Positions 1-7,027 of a stretch of DNA of 9,148 nucleotides are shown here, one piece after another. A program made the translations under genes and the position numbers. Numbering within the stretch: position 1 is the stretch's first letter; each line of letters opens with the position of its first letter. The notes under the pieces were generated by a model. That model was not told where the DNA came from. It saw only the letters and a program-made list of their open reading frames with translations, and made no database searches. This DNA is from an uncultured Bacteroidota bacterium (GTDB lineage: Bacteria > Bacteroidota > Bacteroidia > NS11-12g > UBA955): NCBI GenBank assembly GCA_903953615.1, contig CAJBKH010000196.1, positions 1 to 9,148 on the forward strand, in the 5' to 3' direction.

Positions 1-18
1 TAACCAATAACCCACACC

Positions 19-1050
19 CTACTTCTTCTTATAAAAATCGCCCAAATTGCATTGTAGGCTGAATTGATTGGCATTATAACCAGGGAACAAAGAGGCACTA
101 CCGTAATTGATGATGAATTTGCTGACCTTAAAACCAAGGCCCCAACTAAAGCCAGTGGTACCGCGCTTTTGCTCAGGCGATGCTTCTTTTCTGCGCATGT
201 GGTTATAGCCAAAACGCACCACAAAATGTTTCGATAAATTTAACTCGCCACCCAAGGTTAAATGTCTGAGGATATTATCACCCATGGTCATTTTAATAAT
301 TTTGATATTGCCGTTTTCATCTTTAATGGTCGATGCATAACTATAACGCATATCGGGTTTTTGTAAATCGTGAATGACTAAGTTGTAACGGAAAGGCAAA
401 TATTTTAAACGCTTGCCGATGGCAATGTCAACCCCAAATGGCAAAGGCTGACGGCTGGTGCCACTGTATGGAATGGCTTGAAAGCCTATGTTTTTTGCTA
501 TCCCAGTAATACACAAATTATTGGCGGTATCATCGTAAATGGCCGAGAGGTTAGTTGAAAGACCATTGCTAACAAAGGATTCGTAAATAGAATAAATATA
601 ATTGAAAGAAGCGCCTACTTTGAATTTGTCATTCAGTGCCTTGCCATAGCCCAATTGAAAACATTGGTCTTTTACTGTAAAAACACCTGTCGAAATACCA
701 TTGGGTAAGTACCCATCGAATTTACCATAGTCGAGGTACATCACAGAAGCGGCTAAAGTCCCTTTGTTTTTAAGCGTGCGCGCATAACTAAAATACCCCG
801 ATTTAATATCCGAAACATAATTATTATAACTTACAAATGCATTGTTATGCATGCTAGGGTTGAGGGCTGCAGGGTTTTGCCAAGCCACACTCAAATCTTT
901 ATCAATTGCCGAAATGGAATTGCTGCCTAAAGCCAAACTGCGGGCCGAAGGGTTCATGTTTAAAAAGGCATAGGTACTTTTTCCGGCCAATTGGGCATGC
1001 AGCTTTGCACTACTCAGGACAATAATAAAGGATAGCAAAAAGTATTTCAT
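19..1050 (-). CDS. porQ: Type IX secretion system protein PorQ-like outer-membrane protein
   Basis: The product has 343 residues. An N-terminal signal peptide (about residues 1-19, hydrophobic core then LHA|Q) predicts export. The mature part begins with a Y-x-FLNMNPSARSLALGS stretch and an NPAALN segment (about 59-64). It continues in alternating aromatic/polar strands typical of an FadL/PorV/PorQ-like outer-membrane beta barrel, including the FGVDIAIGKRLKYLPFR region. In the family, PorQ is a type IX secretion accessory protein linked to the attachment step with PorU/PorV/PorZ; that role is known from relatives, not shown here. The length is normal and both ends are intact, with the stop near the left window edge. 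The gene stands alone and its upstream side is repeat-rich non-coding DNA. A generic PorV/PorQ-family protein is the main alternative. Confidence 0.82.
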   Translation of the reverse strand: MKYFLLSFIIVLSSAKLHAQLAGKSTYAFLNMNPSARSLALGSNSISAIDKDLSVAWQNPAALNPSMHNNAFVSYNNYVSDIKSGYFSYARTLKNKGTLAASVMYLDYGKFDGYLPNGISTGVFTVKDQCFQLGYGKALNDKFKVGASFNYIYSIYESFVSNGLSTNLSAIYDDTANNLCITGIAKNIGFQAIPYSGTSRQPLPFGVDIAIGKRLKYLPFRYNLVIHDLQKPDMRYSYASTIKDENGNIKIIKMTMGDNILRHLTLGGELNLSKHFVVRFGYNHMRRKEASPEQKRGTTGFSWGLGFKVSKFIINYGSASLFPGYNANQFSLQCNLGDFYKKK

Positions 1051-1131
1051 TCGTTATGCAAATTAATGCAATTTGGGTTGTTTTATTGTGCTGTGCTTAT
1101 ATTATTACAAAAATATGGCGGAAGGAGAGAG

Positions 1132-1261
1132 TTAGCCACAGATTCACAGAGGGAACCAATTGATTAGGACACAGATAAAACTATTAGGAAGCCAAATAAA
1201 GATTATGAATTATTCTAAAGGTTTTAATTAGTTTGAAATTTATCTGTGCATCTGTGGCTAA
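1132..1261. repeat. Inverted-repeat unit 1 (CACAGA-type palindromic element)
   Basis: The left arm TTAGCCACAGATTCACAGA (1132-1150) is the reverse complement of the right arm at 1243-1261 with one mismatch in 19. A second nested pair is CACAGATAAA (1170-1179) and its complement TTTATCTGTG (1239-1248, overlapping the right arm). The interior is AT-rich and non-coding. Words of this kind recur elsewhere in the window (1306-1426 and 7120-7149), so this is a dispersed family and not a single terminator. Whether it is a REP/MITE-like mobile unit or a structural RNA element cannot be told from one window. Confidence 0.8.
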
Positions 1262-1269
1262 ATTGTTTC

Positions 1270-1292
1270 TGCTCGCAGCATCGCTGCGAGCA
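1270..1292. repeat. GC-rich perfect hairpin between two repeat units
   Basis: TGCTCGCAGC pairs perfectly with GCTGCGAGCA around a three-base ATC loop, giving a 10-bp stem that is much more GC-rich than its surroundings. No T-run follows on either strand, so it does not look like an ordinary intrinsic terminator. It sits between the right arm of unit 1 and the left arm of unit 2, as a spacer element of a composite repeat. Confidence 0.75.
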
Positions 1293-1305
1293 AGTGTTAA
1301 AAGTT

Positions 1306-1426
1306 GCCACAGATTCACAGATTATAATAATAAATTCGAGGCCACAGATTTTGGTTTACTCCGAGGTTGGAAATTTCAAAACATTATCAGAGAAATAGGA
1401 ATGTATTTTATCTGTGAATCTGTGGC
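1306..1426. repeat. Inverted-repeat unit 2 (CACAGA-type palindromic element)
   Basis: The left arm GCCACAGATTCACAGATTA (1306-1324) and the right arm at 1408-1426 are reverse complements with one mismatch in 19. An additional direct half-copy, GCCACAGATT, lies at 1341-1350. The right arm ends three bases short of the stop codon of the minus-strand ZIP gene, so the element forms the 3' untranslated sequence of that operon. The interior shows no coding character. Confidence 0.8.
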
Positions 1427-1429
1427 GTA

Positions 1430-2152
1430 TTAACCTATAGCGCAGGCAATATAAGAAATCACCATGCCGCCAATGATGAAGATCCATTTCTTCATGCCTT
1501 CTTTTTTCCAAATAGAATTTTCGAACACAATGGTGGTACTGATATGTAAGAAAGTACCCGCAATAATGGCTGTTATAATCTGAGATAAGTTTTCAGATAT
1601 CATGGATTCTGAATGCACAAATACCCCAATAAAATAACCAATAGGAGAGGCCAAAGTATAGATGATTAACAATAATAATTTGGTATTTTTGACTGTTAAT
1701 TTTTGATTCAATAAAATCGATAATGAGAAGGCAGCTGGTACTTCGTGAAGTGAAATGCCAACAATCATGCCCGATAAGGCCGATGGGTTAATGTAGTTGT
1801 TTAAACCTGAGGAATAACCTTCGAAAAAAGCATGTAAAAATAAACCGATGTACAACACCATGATATTTTTTGGCACATCATGCGCATGAATGTGCCCATG
1901 TCCAACACCACCTGTAAATTTTTCGAGTCCCACTTGAATAAAAAAACCGAATGCCAACCACAAGCCGGCCTGTTTGATATTGCTAAACAGCTCAGGCATC
2001 AAGCCAAACAAAGCGATACCCAATAAAAACGACCCACTAAATAAAACGGAGTAGCCAATAAATCGGTGACTCTTAATTTTTAATTTAAAATTTAAAAGCA
2101 CCCCTATAAAAGGACCGATGAACAGAATTAATAAAGGGATGATTAGTTCCAT
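1430..2152 (-). CDS. ZIP-family divalent metal transporter
   Basis: The product is a 240-residue polytopic membrane protein of the ZIP (zinc/iron permease) family. It has about seven to eight hydrophobic segments. A histidine-rich cytoplasmic-type loop, GHGHIHAHD (about 84-92), precedes the two signature metal-binding helices HAFFEG (107-112) and HEVPAA (136-141). A further histidine lies in FLHISTT (about 201-207). ZIP proteins carry Zn2+, Fe2+ or related ions into the cytoplasm; which metal is used here cannot be read. The frame stays open upstream to 2257, but the start at 2152 gives a proper first membrane helix, while the extra residues would be the upstream phosphatase gene read out of frame. 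The start overlaps the phosphatase gene by 10 bases, implying coupled translation as the last gene of a three-gene operon. A CACAGA-type repeat begins three bases after the stop. Confidence 0.85.
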   Translation of the reverse strand: MELIIPLLILFIGPFIGVLLNFKLKIKSHRFIGYSVLFSGSFLLGIALFGLMPELFSNIKQAGLWLAFGFFIQVGLEKFTGGVGHGHIHAHDVPKNIMVLYIGLFLHAFFEGYSSGLNNYINPSALSGMIVGISLHEVPAAFSLSILLNQKLTVKNTKLLLLIIYTLASPIGYFIGVFVHSESMISENLSQIITAIIAGTFLHISTTIVFENSIWKKEGMKKWIFIIGGMVISYIACAIG

Positions 2153-2706
2153 TGCATTTTCGAATTGGTAAAGCGGTATAATTTTAAACAGATCAATCCT
2201 ATGAGTGCTCCCAAAGCACCACCAACTAGCACATCTGTTGGGTAATGCACCCCACAATAAACGCGACTATAGGCAATGCTGGCGGCCCATAAAAGCCATA
2301 GGGTAGTCAAGGTTTTTTTATGCATTCCAAAAATGCCAATGAAAAAAATAGCAATGGCAAAATGATTGGCCGCATGCGATGATGCCATGCTACCAGTATT
2401 ACTACATTCAATTCCTTTTGGTATGCGTGGTGTTAATTCCAATTCATGACAAGGTCTAACACGAGCAAAATGAGGTTTCATATAACCACTGGTAAGGCGA
2501 TCGGCCATCACAACAGATAAACCTGCAAAAAATAAAATTAGTAAACTTTGTTTACCAAATTGTTTGTACAAGAAAAAAATAACAACTGCATAAAACGGTA
2601 TCCAAAACAATTTATCAGAGAATTTTACCATTAAAAAATCCAACCAATCGGCTGTTAATTGCTGATTGATGAGGTGGTAAAAGTAGGTGTCGAAGGCATT
2701 GTTCAT
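2143..2706 (-). CDS. PAP2-superfamily membrane phosphatase (lipid phosphatase-like)
   Basis: The product has 187 residues with about five hydrophobic segments. All three PAP2 signature motifs are visible: K77-x6-R84-P85, a variant of the PSGH motif reading ASSH at 108-111, and S147-R148-x5-H154 followed by YPTD. H154 would be the nucleophile and H111 the acid/base by family analogy. The family dephosphorylates lipid phosphates and diphosphates such as phosphatidic acid, phosphatidylglycerol phosphate or undecaprenyl diphosphate, on the outer side of the inner membrane; the substrate here is not known. The gene begins in a 4-base ATGA overlap with the methyltransferase upstream and overlaps the ZIP gene downstream by 10 bases, so the three are almost certainly co-transcribed. 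Confidence 0.87.
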   Translation of the reverse strand: MNNAFDTYFYHLINQQLTADWLDFLMVKFSDKLFWIPFYAVVIFFLYKQFGKQSLLILFFAGLSVVMADRLTSGYMKPHFARVRPCHELELTPRIPKGIECSNTGSMASSHAANHFAIAIFFIGIFGMHKKTLTTLWLLWAASIAYSRVYCGVHYPTDVLVGGALGALIGLICLKLYRFTNSKMQWN

Positions 2707-3428
2707 AGTGGCTTAGAAATTAAAATAAGGCGTTTGGATTGGTTGGGATCGTAGGCGCCTAGTTGGTAATCGCCAAAAATATGCTCAATTTTTAAACCAG
2801 CTTGCTTGTATAAAGCTTCAAAATCGGAGAGGGTAAATAAATCAACCTCTTCGTTGAATTGGTAGTGCTCACCTTGGTCGTTAAACGCAATGGTTTTAAT
2901 GATTTTCTTCTCTTTTATTTCTTTAGTAATTTTAAAAAGAATACCGCCGGTATTAATTTCATTGTGACTTACCATTTGATTGATGACACAGGGTGCGTTA
3001 AAATAATCTTGTACAAAGCAGCCATGCACTTTAAGATTGTCTTTAACCGCCGTTAAGGTGGCGATATTATCATCGGGGTTTGCAAAATAACCAAAACTTG
3101 TAAAAAGATTAAAGACATAGTCGAAGTTCATTTTTTTGTAAACTTTTCGCATATCGTGCACTTCGAAGTTTAAGTTGTCAGCCGCAAATGCTTGGGCTGC
3201 TTTAATGCTTTCCTCACTGAGGTCGATACCAGTTACAACTAGCCCATGGTTGGCCAATTGCTTGGAGTGTCGGCCCTTGCCACAAGCCAAATCGAGTGCA
3301 AATTGGTGGTTTTTAAACTGCAACAAATCCGCTAAATGATCGATAAACAAGGCTGCTTCTGCATCGTTATGTTGACCATATAAAATATGATAATAGGGTG
3401 AATTGAACCAATCTTTATACCAAGCCAT
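2703..3428 (-). CDS. Class I SAM-dependent methyltransferase
   Basis: The product has 241 residues, the usual size of small-molecule class I methyltransferases. Motif I of the AdoMet site is clear: LDLACGKGR (about 45-53). It is followed by the acidic end of strand 2 in VTGIDLS (about 65-71) and an HDMRK segment near residues 91-95. A FNLFTSFGYF stretch matches the motif IV/post-IV region common in this family. The C-terminal half contains the antiparallel strands often seen in YxxFNEEVDLFTLSDFEALYKQAG-like tails of this group (quoted loosely as a family pattern). The methyl acceptor is not predictable. It is the first gene of the operon with the PAP2 phosphatase and the ZIP transporter. A TAGATTTA word (complement of 3448-3455) could be its -7 promoter element. 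Confidence 0.85.
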   Translation of the reverse strand: MAWYKDWFNSPYYHILYGQHNDAEAALFIDHLADLLQFKNHQFALDLACGKGRHSKQLANHGLVVTGIDLSEESIKAAQAFAADNLNFEVHDMRKVYKKMNFDYVFNLFTSFGYFANPDDNIATLTAVKDNLKVHGCFVQDYFNAPCVINQMVSHNEINTGGILFKITKEIKEKKIIKTIAFNDQGEHYQFNEEVDLFTLSDFEALYKQAGLKIEHIFGDYQLGAYDPNQSKRLILISKPL

Positions 3429-3439
3429 AGAAATTTGAG

Positions 3440-3472
3440 TTGCAAAATAAATCTAAAATGCGCTTATATTTG
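3440..3472 (+). promoter_or_regulatory. Putative Bacteroidota-type promoter for the lipocalin-like lipoprotein gene
   Basis: TATATTTG at 3465-3472 is an exact match to the Bacteroidota -7 consensus TAnnTTTG. A TTG at 3440-3442 could be the -33 element, although the 22-base spacing is slightly longer than usual. The start codon at 3481 is only eight bases beyond the -7 element, so the transcript would have almost no leader. Confidence 0.5.
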
Positions 3473-3480
3473 TATTAATT

Positions 3481-3954
3481 ATGAATAAGTTAAAATTTTT
3501 ATACATTGTTGCCATTGCTACTGTCGTATTTGTGGCTTGTAAAAAGGAAGATGATACCAAGGAAGAACCTAAGAACAATACCCCAACTGTTTCTGCGCAA
3601 ACCTATCTGTCGGATACCACTTGGAAAATAACGGCTTTAACCGCAGATGGCTTAGGCGATGTTTGGAACAATGCCTTATTGGTAAAGACTTGCAACAAAG
3701 ACAATTCCTATTATTTTAAATTAAGCAATATTTTAACCTCTTATGATACCCCAAATAAGTGCAGTGCAAGCGATCCTGATTCAACCAGCGGTCCTTACAA
3801 ATTAATTGATAGCGATAAAAAAATGTACTTAGACTTAACAGTGGGCACCATTCAAATTCAAGATACAACTGAGATTGTGCAATTAGATGCAAAAACTTTA
3901 AAATTGAATTTTAGTTACAGTGGCATACCAGGTGTAATTACCTTCGGTCACTAA
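3481..3954 (+). CDS. Small lipoprotein, lipocalin-like
   Basis: The product has 157 residues with a lipoprotein signal: charged start MNKLK, hydrophobic core, then VFVAC with the lipidated Cys at 20. The KKEDD stretch after it resembles the acidic export signal that sends Bacteroidota lipoproteins to the cell surface. The mature domain (about 42-157) has the pattern of Bacteroidota lipocalin-like lipoproteins: TTWKIT near residue 48, a CNKD turn with C71, a second Cys at 94 that may pair with it, then short beta strands ending in LDAKTLKLNFSYSG. Such proteins form small beta barrels and their ligands are mostly unknown. It is monocistronic, divergent from the methyltransferase operon by 52 bases, and followed by a strong terminator. 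The lipoprotein call is firm; the lipocalin fold is an assignment by pattern. Confidence 0.8.
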   Translation: MNKLKFLYIVAIATVVFVACKKEDDTKEEPKNNTPTVSAQTYLSDTTWKITALTADGLGDVWNNALLVKTCNKDNSYYFKLSNILTSYDTPNKCSASDPDSTSGPYKLIDSDKKMYLDLTVGTIQIQDTTEIVQLDAKTLKLNFSYSGIPGVITFGH

Positions 3955-4151
3955 GAACCATACAATATTATTAGAAAGGTCATCTGAAAAGATGGCCTTT
4001 TTTTATGTCGTAAAACGATTAAAGCGCCTGTTATTGCAAAGATTCAAACAGATTGATTTTAAAGTATTCGAATTAAAACCTCATAGAAACGTGACCAACT
4101 AATTTTTTGGCCACCAATAAAGCGACTAGTTTATAAGGGGTGTAAGCGTAA
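3955..4151. other. Convergent intergenic spacer
   Basis: This spacer lies between the convergent lipoprotein and TPR genes. Besides the plus-strand terminator at its left end I see AT-rich sequence without open frames. A short TTGG/CCAA pairing near 4107-4117 has no T-run, so no clear terminator for the minus-strand TPR gene could be identified. Confidence 0.6.
3975..4004 (+). terminator. Intrinsic terminator of the lipocalin-like lipoprotein gene
   Basis: AAAGGTCATCT (3975-3985) pairs with AGATGGCCTTT (3990-4000) with one G-T wobble, around a GAAA tetraloop, giving an 11-bp stem. A run of seven T's covers 3998-4004. It lies 20 bases after the stop codon. The reverse strand lacks a comparable T-run, so it probably acts only on plus-strand transcripts. 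Confidence 0.9.
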
Positions 4152-5204
4152 TTAAAATGAAATAGAGTATTTCAAGCGTTTCAAACCTTCTTCGGCAGCT
4201 TTTTGATTTTTATCCAATTGCAAGGCATTTTGATAGTCCATCATGGCACCAGTGTGGTTGTTTAATTTCTCTTTCATTAAACCTCTAAGAGCGTATGCAT
4301 CTGCGTTGGTTTTGTCTAATTCAAGTGTTTCATCTAATATATCAGATGCAATTTTATAGTTTTTGAAAAAGGCATTGATATAAGCCAAATTATAGCGACA
4401 AAGTATATGGCCAGGATTCATTTTAGCCACTTGTTCGTAGATGAATGCAGCGTCTTTGTATTGGTTGTTTTTTTGTAAATATAAACCCTTGGCGTACAAA
4501 GGTTCTTCGCTGTATGGGTTGATGGCCATGGCTCTATCATAAAAAACCAATGCTTTAGCATCGTTTTTAAAAGCGTAGTAATCGCCCAACTGCATAATGG
4601 CATCGTAGTAATTTCCATCATATACCAAAGTCTTTTCGAATAAAGCCAATGCCTTGGTGGTATCTTTCATTTCTTTGGCCATTAATCCTAAGTAAAAATA
4701 GGTGGCTGGATTCGATGGGTCGATTTTGTTACAATTAAAATATATTTTTTCGGCTTCTTCGTAACTCTGACGGGCAATTAAGAGTTTACCATAGGCCAAC
4801 ATGGCTTCCACATAATTCGGTTTTAAGCGCAGTGATTTTTTAAAACTTTTGATGGCTTCCTTAGAATTGGCAGTATCGCCAGAAATTAAAAATTCAGCAC
4901 GTTTAAATTCATATAGGGGATTAATTGAGTCTATGCTGATGGCAAAATCAATGTCGAGGATGGCTTGTTTTATGTTTGATTCGAAATAAAAAGTATTGGC
5001 CCGTTTGTAGTAAAGTTCTGCATTATTAGGCGATTTATTGATTTTTTCGCTCACACTTCGTATGTCTGCAGAGTACATTGTATCCTTTTCGCTTATATAA
5101 CGTGCAGCACCATTATCACTGCAACTGGGCACTAATAAAAACACAAATAAGAGAACTAAAAAAACACAAAACGATTTAAACTTTAACATAAACACAAATT
5201 TCAT
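4152..5204 (-). CDS. TPR-repeat lipoprotein
   Basis: From the chosen start the product has 350 residues. It opens with a lipoprotein signal peptide: positively charged start, long Phe/Leu/Val core, LLVPSC with the lipidated Cys at about residue 28. From about residue 62 to the end it consists of roughly eight consecutive tetratricopeptide repeats, recognisable by A/Y-x-x-x-G and DP/NP-type turns such as LKPNYVEAMLAYGK, DPSNPATYFYLG and LDKTNADAYALRG. TPR lipoproteins act as protein-protein interaction scaffolds in the cell envelope; no partner is evident. The frame extends to 5279, but that would run into the divergent dioxygenase gene and place a charged segment before the signal peptide. 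Starts at 5204 or 5189 are both plausible. The gene appears monocistronic and no clear terminator follows it. Confidence 0.83.
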   Translation of the reverse strand: MKFVFMLKFKSFCVFLVLLFVFLLVPSCSDNGAARYISEKDTMYSADIRSVSEKINKSPNNAELYYKRANTFYFESNIKQAILDIDFAISIDSINPLYEFKRAEFLISGDTANSKEAIKSFKKSLRLKPNYVEAMLAYGKLLIARQSYEEAEKIYFNCNKIDPSNPATYFYLGLMAKEMKDTTKALALFEKTLVYDGNYYDAIMQLGDYYAFKNDAKALVFYDRAMAINPYSEEPLYAKGLYLQKNNQYKDAAFIYEQVAKMNPGHILCRYNLAYINAFFKNYKIASDILDETLELDKTNADAYALRGLMKEKLNNHTGAMMDYQNALQLDKNQKAAEEGLKRLKYSISF

Positions 5205-5234
5205 TAATTTTACCCACAATTTTAAACGTTTTTT

Positions 5235-6392
5235 ATGCCATTTTATTATAAAGCAGGTCAAATCCCTGAAAAAAGACACACCCAGTTTCGTAAACCCAAT
5301 GGTGGCTTGTATTCAGAGGAACTCATAAGCACCGAAGGTTTTTCAAGTATTTACTCGCTTGTTTACCATTGCCACCCACCTACACTTGTAAAGTCGATAG
5401 GTTCACCAATCGATGTAGCGCCAAAAGCTGCCATTGCAAATAATATGCAAAACCGCAGTTTCTTAACTTTTAAAACAGCCCCTAAAAAAGATTATCTCGA
5501 AAGTCGCGTTATACAACTCTTCAATAAAGATGTGTATTTAACCACTGCAGCACCTACTGCATCGATGACCGACTATTTTTATAAAAATGCCGACTGCGAT
5601 GAGGTGATTTTTGTTCATGAAGGAAAAGGAACCCTTAAAACTTTATATGGTAAAATTAATTTTGAATATGGCGATTATCTTGTCATACCAAGAGGTATTA
5701 TCTATCAATTAGAATTCGAAAACGAAAACAACCGTTTGTTTATTACAGAATCATTCAGTCCTATTCGTCCACCAAAGCGCTACCTTAACAATTACGGACA
5801 GTTTTTAGAGCATTCACCTTATTGCGAGCGCGATATTAAATTACCGCATTCGATTGAAACACACGATGAGCAAGGTGATTTTAAAGTGATGATTAAAAAG
5901 GGCGACCAAATTTTTCCATATGTATATGCAACACATCCTTTTGATGCCATTGGTTGGGACGGTTTTCAATACCCTTTTGGATTTAGTATTCATAACTATG
6001 AACCTATCACTGGACGTGTGCACATGCCACCACCGATTCACCAAACATTCGAAGGGCATAATTTTGTGATTTGTTCATTTGTACCGCGCCTTTACGATTA
6101 CCATCCTTTATCTATTCCAGCACCTTATAACCACAGCAATGTCGATAGCGATGAAGTATTGTACTATGTCGATGGCGATTTCATGAGTCGCAAGCATGTG
6201 GAGCGCGGCATGATATCGCTTCACCCTAAGGGCATTCCGCATGGACCACATCCTGGTACTGTAGAAAAAAGCATAGGTGCTAAGGAGACCAAGGAATTGG
6301 CTGTGATGATAGATCCGTTTTTCCCATTGCAAATTACAGAAGCGGCAATGAATGTTGAGGATCCTTCCTACTACTTAAGTTGGGTTCAATAA
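5235..6392 (+). CDS. hmgA: Homogentisate 1,2-dioxygenase (short bacterial form)
   Basis: This enzyme opens the ring of homogentisate to maleylacetoacetate with Fe(II) and O2, a central step of tyrosine and phenylalanine breakdown in the cytoplasm. The 385-residue product starts with the family-typical MPFYYKAGQIP-KRHTQFR and a later YHCHPPT segment (44-50). An N-terminal cupin follows, DEVIFVHEGKGTLK to GDYLVIPRG (about 122-154). The C-terminal cupin carries H290, H300 in PYNHSN, the DSDEV segment with D306/E307, and HGPHPG with H336. By alignment to the human enzyme, H300, E307 (or D306) and H336 should be the iron ligands, with H290 or a nearby His as base. It is shorter than the roughly 440-residue eukaryotic form. 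It diverges from the TPR gene over a 30-base gap. Related cupin dioxygenases are a lesser possibility. Confidence 0.88.
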   Translation: MPFYYKAGQIPEKRHTQFRKPNGGLYSEELISTEGFSSIYSLVYHCHPPTLVKSIGSPIDVAPKAAIANNMQNRSFLTFKTAPKKDYLESRVIQLFNKDVYLTTAAPTASMTDYFYKNADCDEVIFVHEGKGTLKTLYGKINFEYGDYLVIPRGIIYQLEFENENNRLFITESFSPIRPPKRYLNNYGQFLEHSPYCERDIKLPHSIETHDEQGDFKVMIKKGDQIFPYVYATHPFDAIGWDGFQYPFGFSIHNYEPITGRVHMPPPIHQTFEGHNFVICSFVPRLYDYHPLSIPAPYNHSNVDSDEVLYYVDGDFMSRKHVERGMISLHPKGIPHGPHPGTVEKSIGAKETKELAVMIDPFFPLQITEAAMNVEDPSYYLSWVQ

Positions 6393-6540
6393 ACTTTAGT
6401 ATGGAAAGCTTTCAATTGTCATTTGGATGCTTTATATGTTGAATCTGAGAGTCTTTCTATCAATAGGTTTTGTCTATATTGTGTAATTTAGTTTAAACAA
6501 AAAGAAGCATTACATTTGCTCCCATTATTTAAAATATTTT
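6393..6540. other. Intergenic spacer with promoter of the peroxiredoxin gene
   Basis: These 148 bases are AT-rich and contain no open frame of note. I see no convincing terminator hairpin after the dioxygenase gene: GAAAGCTTTC near 6404-6413 is a loopless palindrome without a T-run. The right end carries the promoter described separately. Confidence 0.6.
6487..6518 (+). promoter_or_regulatory. Putative Bacteroidota-type promoter of the peroxiredoxin gene
   Basis: TACATTTG at 6511-6518 matches the -7 consensus TAnnTTTG exactly. About 20 bases upstream, TTTAG (6487-6491) is a degenerate -33 element. The start codon lies 22 bases after the -7 element, leaving a leader of roughly 15-18 bases, a usual arrangement. 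No known oxidative-stress operator could be recognised. Confidence 0.55.
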
Positions 6541-7011
6541 ATGACAATTGAAGTAGGAACCTTAGCCCCAGATTTTTCATTAACCGATACTAACAAAGCC
6601 ACTGTAACCTTATCTGAATTAAGAGGTCAGAATGTTGTTTTATTATTTTTCCCATTTGCCTTTACTAGCACCTGCACAGCAGAGTTATGTGGTGTAAGAG
6701 ATGATATCGCCCAATACCAAAGTTTAAATGCTAAAGTGTTTGGTATTTCTATCGATACTGTTTTTACTTTAATTAAATACAAAGAAGATCAACAATTGAA
6801 TTTCGATTTGTTGTGCGATTTTAACAAAGAAGCAGGTACTGCCTATAATGTGCTTTATGAAAGCTTTGCTTTCGGTATGAAAGGTGTTGCTAAACGTTCG
6901 GCTTTTGTAGTTGACAAAGAAGGTGTAATTCGTTACGCTGAAGTGTTAGAGAATGCGAACGAATTGCCAAACATAGCCGAAGTTAAAGCTACTTTACAAG
7001 GCTTAAACTAA
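6541..7011 (+). CDS. Peroxiredoxin, AhpE/BCP-like thiol peroxidase
   Basis: The product is a 156-residue cytoplasmic peroxiredoxin that reduces hydrogen peroxide and organic hydroperoxides. The thioredoxin-fold start APDFSL is followed by the active-site motif P38-x3-T42-x2-C45, where C45 is the peroxidatic cysteine. C50 lies five residues later, the place of the resolving cysteine in BCP-type atypical 2-Cys enzymes. R119 in KRSAFVVDKEG is the conserved catalytic arginine. The surrounding sequence FFPFAFTSTCTAELC is closer to the AhpE type than to classical BCP, so the subfamily is mixed. There is no signal peptide. The gene has its own promoter and terminator and looks monocistronic, serving general antioxidant defence. 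Confidence 0.9.
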   Translation: MTIEVGTLAPDFSLTDTNKATVTLSELRGQNVVLLFFPFAFTSTCTAELCGVRDDIAQYQSLNAKVFGISIDTVFTLIKYKEDQQLNFDLLCDFNKEAGTAYNVLYESFAFGMKGVAKRSAFVVDKEGVIRYAEVLENANELPNIAEVKATLQGLN

Positions 7012-7027
7012 ATTTTTGTACCTTCTG

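Larger units (their letters stand above)
1051..1429. other. Non-coding repeat-rich intergenic region (379 bases)
   Basis: This stretch lies between the start of the porQ-like gene and the end of the ZIP transporter gene, both on the minus strand. It holds two long inverted-repeat units built from CCACAGATTCACAG-type words, a GC-rich hairpin between them, and AT-rich filler. A short plus-strand open frame across 1233-1433 is made of repeat sequence and has no protein-like character, so I do not call it a gene. On the minus strand a TTAATTTG word (complement of 1059-1066) sits just upstream of the porQ start and could be a weak -7 element, but it would leave almost no leader. Confidence 0.8.

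Noticed and set aside
1132..1426. Possible CRISPR array
   Set aside because: The repeated words are inverted, unevenly spaced and of different lengths, with no regular spacers.
1233..1433. Plus-strand open frame of 66 codons
   Set aside because: It consists of the palindromic repeats and GC-rich hairpin; the translation has no domain-like pattern and its end overlaps the ZIP stop codon.
2153..2257. Upstream extension of the ZIP transporter frame
   Set aside because: These codons are the phosphatase gene read in another frame; the translation is not membrane-like and the ATG at 2152 gives a natural first helix.
2859..3056. Plus-strand open frame inside the methyltransferase
   Set aside because: It lies wholly within a well-supported gene on the other strand and has no recognisable features.
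4418..4621. Minus-strand open frame inside the TPR gene
   Set aside because: It is a shifted frame of the TPR gene with no protein-family character.
5205..5279. Upstream extension of the TPR lipoprotein frame
   Set aside because: It overlaps the conserved start of the divergent homogentisate dioxygenase and would bury the lipoprotein signal peptide behind a charged segment.
5841..6332. Two minus-strand open frames opposite the homogentisate dioxygenase
   Set aside because: Both lie antisense to conserved cupin sequence and show no domain pattern.
6403..6414. GAAAGCTTTC palindrome as a terminator of the dioxygenase gene
   Set aside because: It has no loop and no following T-run, so it is unlikely to terminate transcription.
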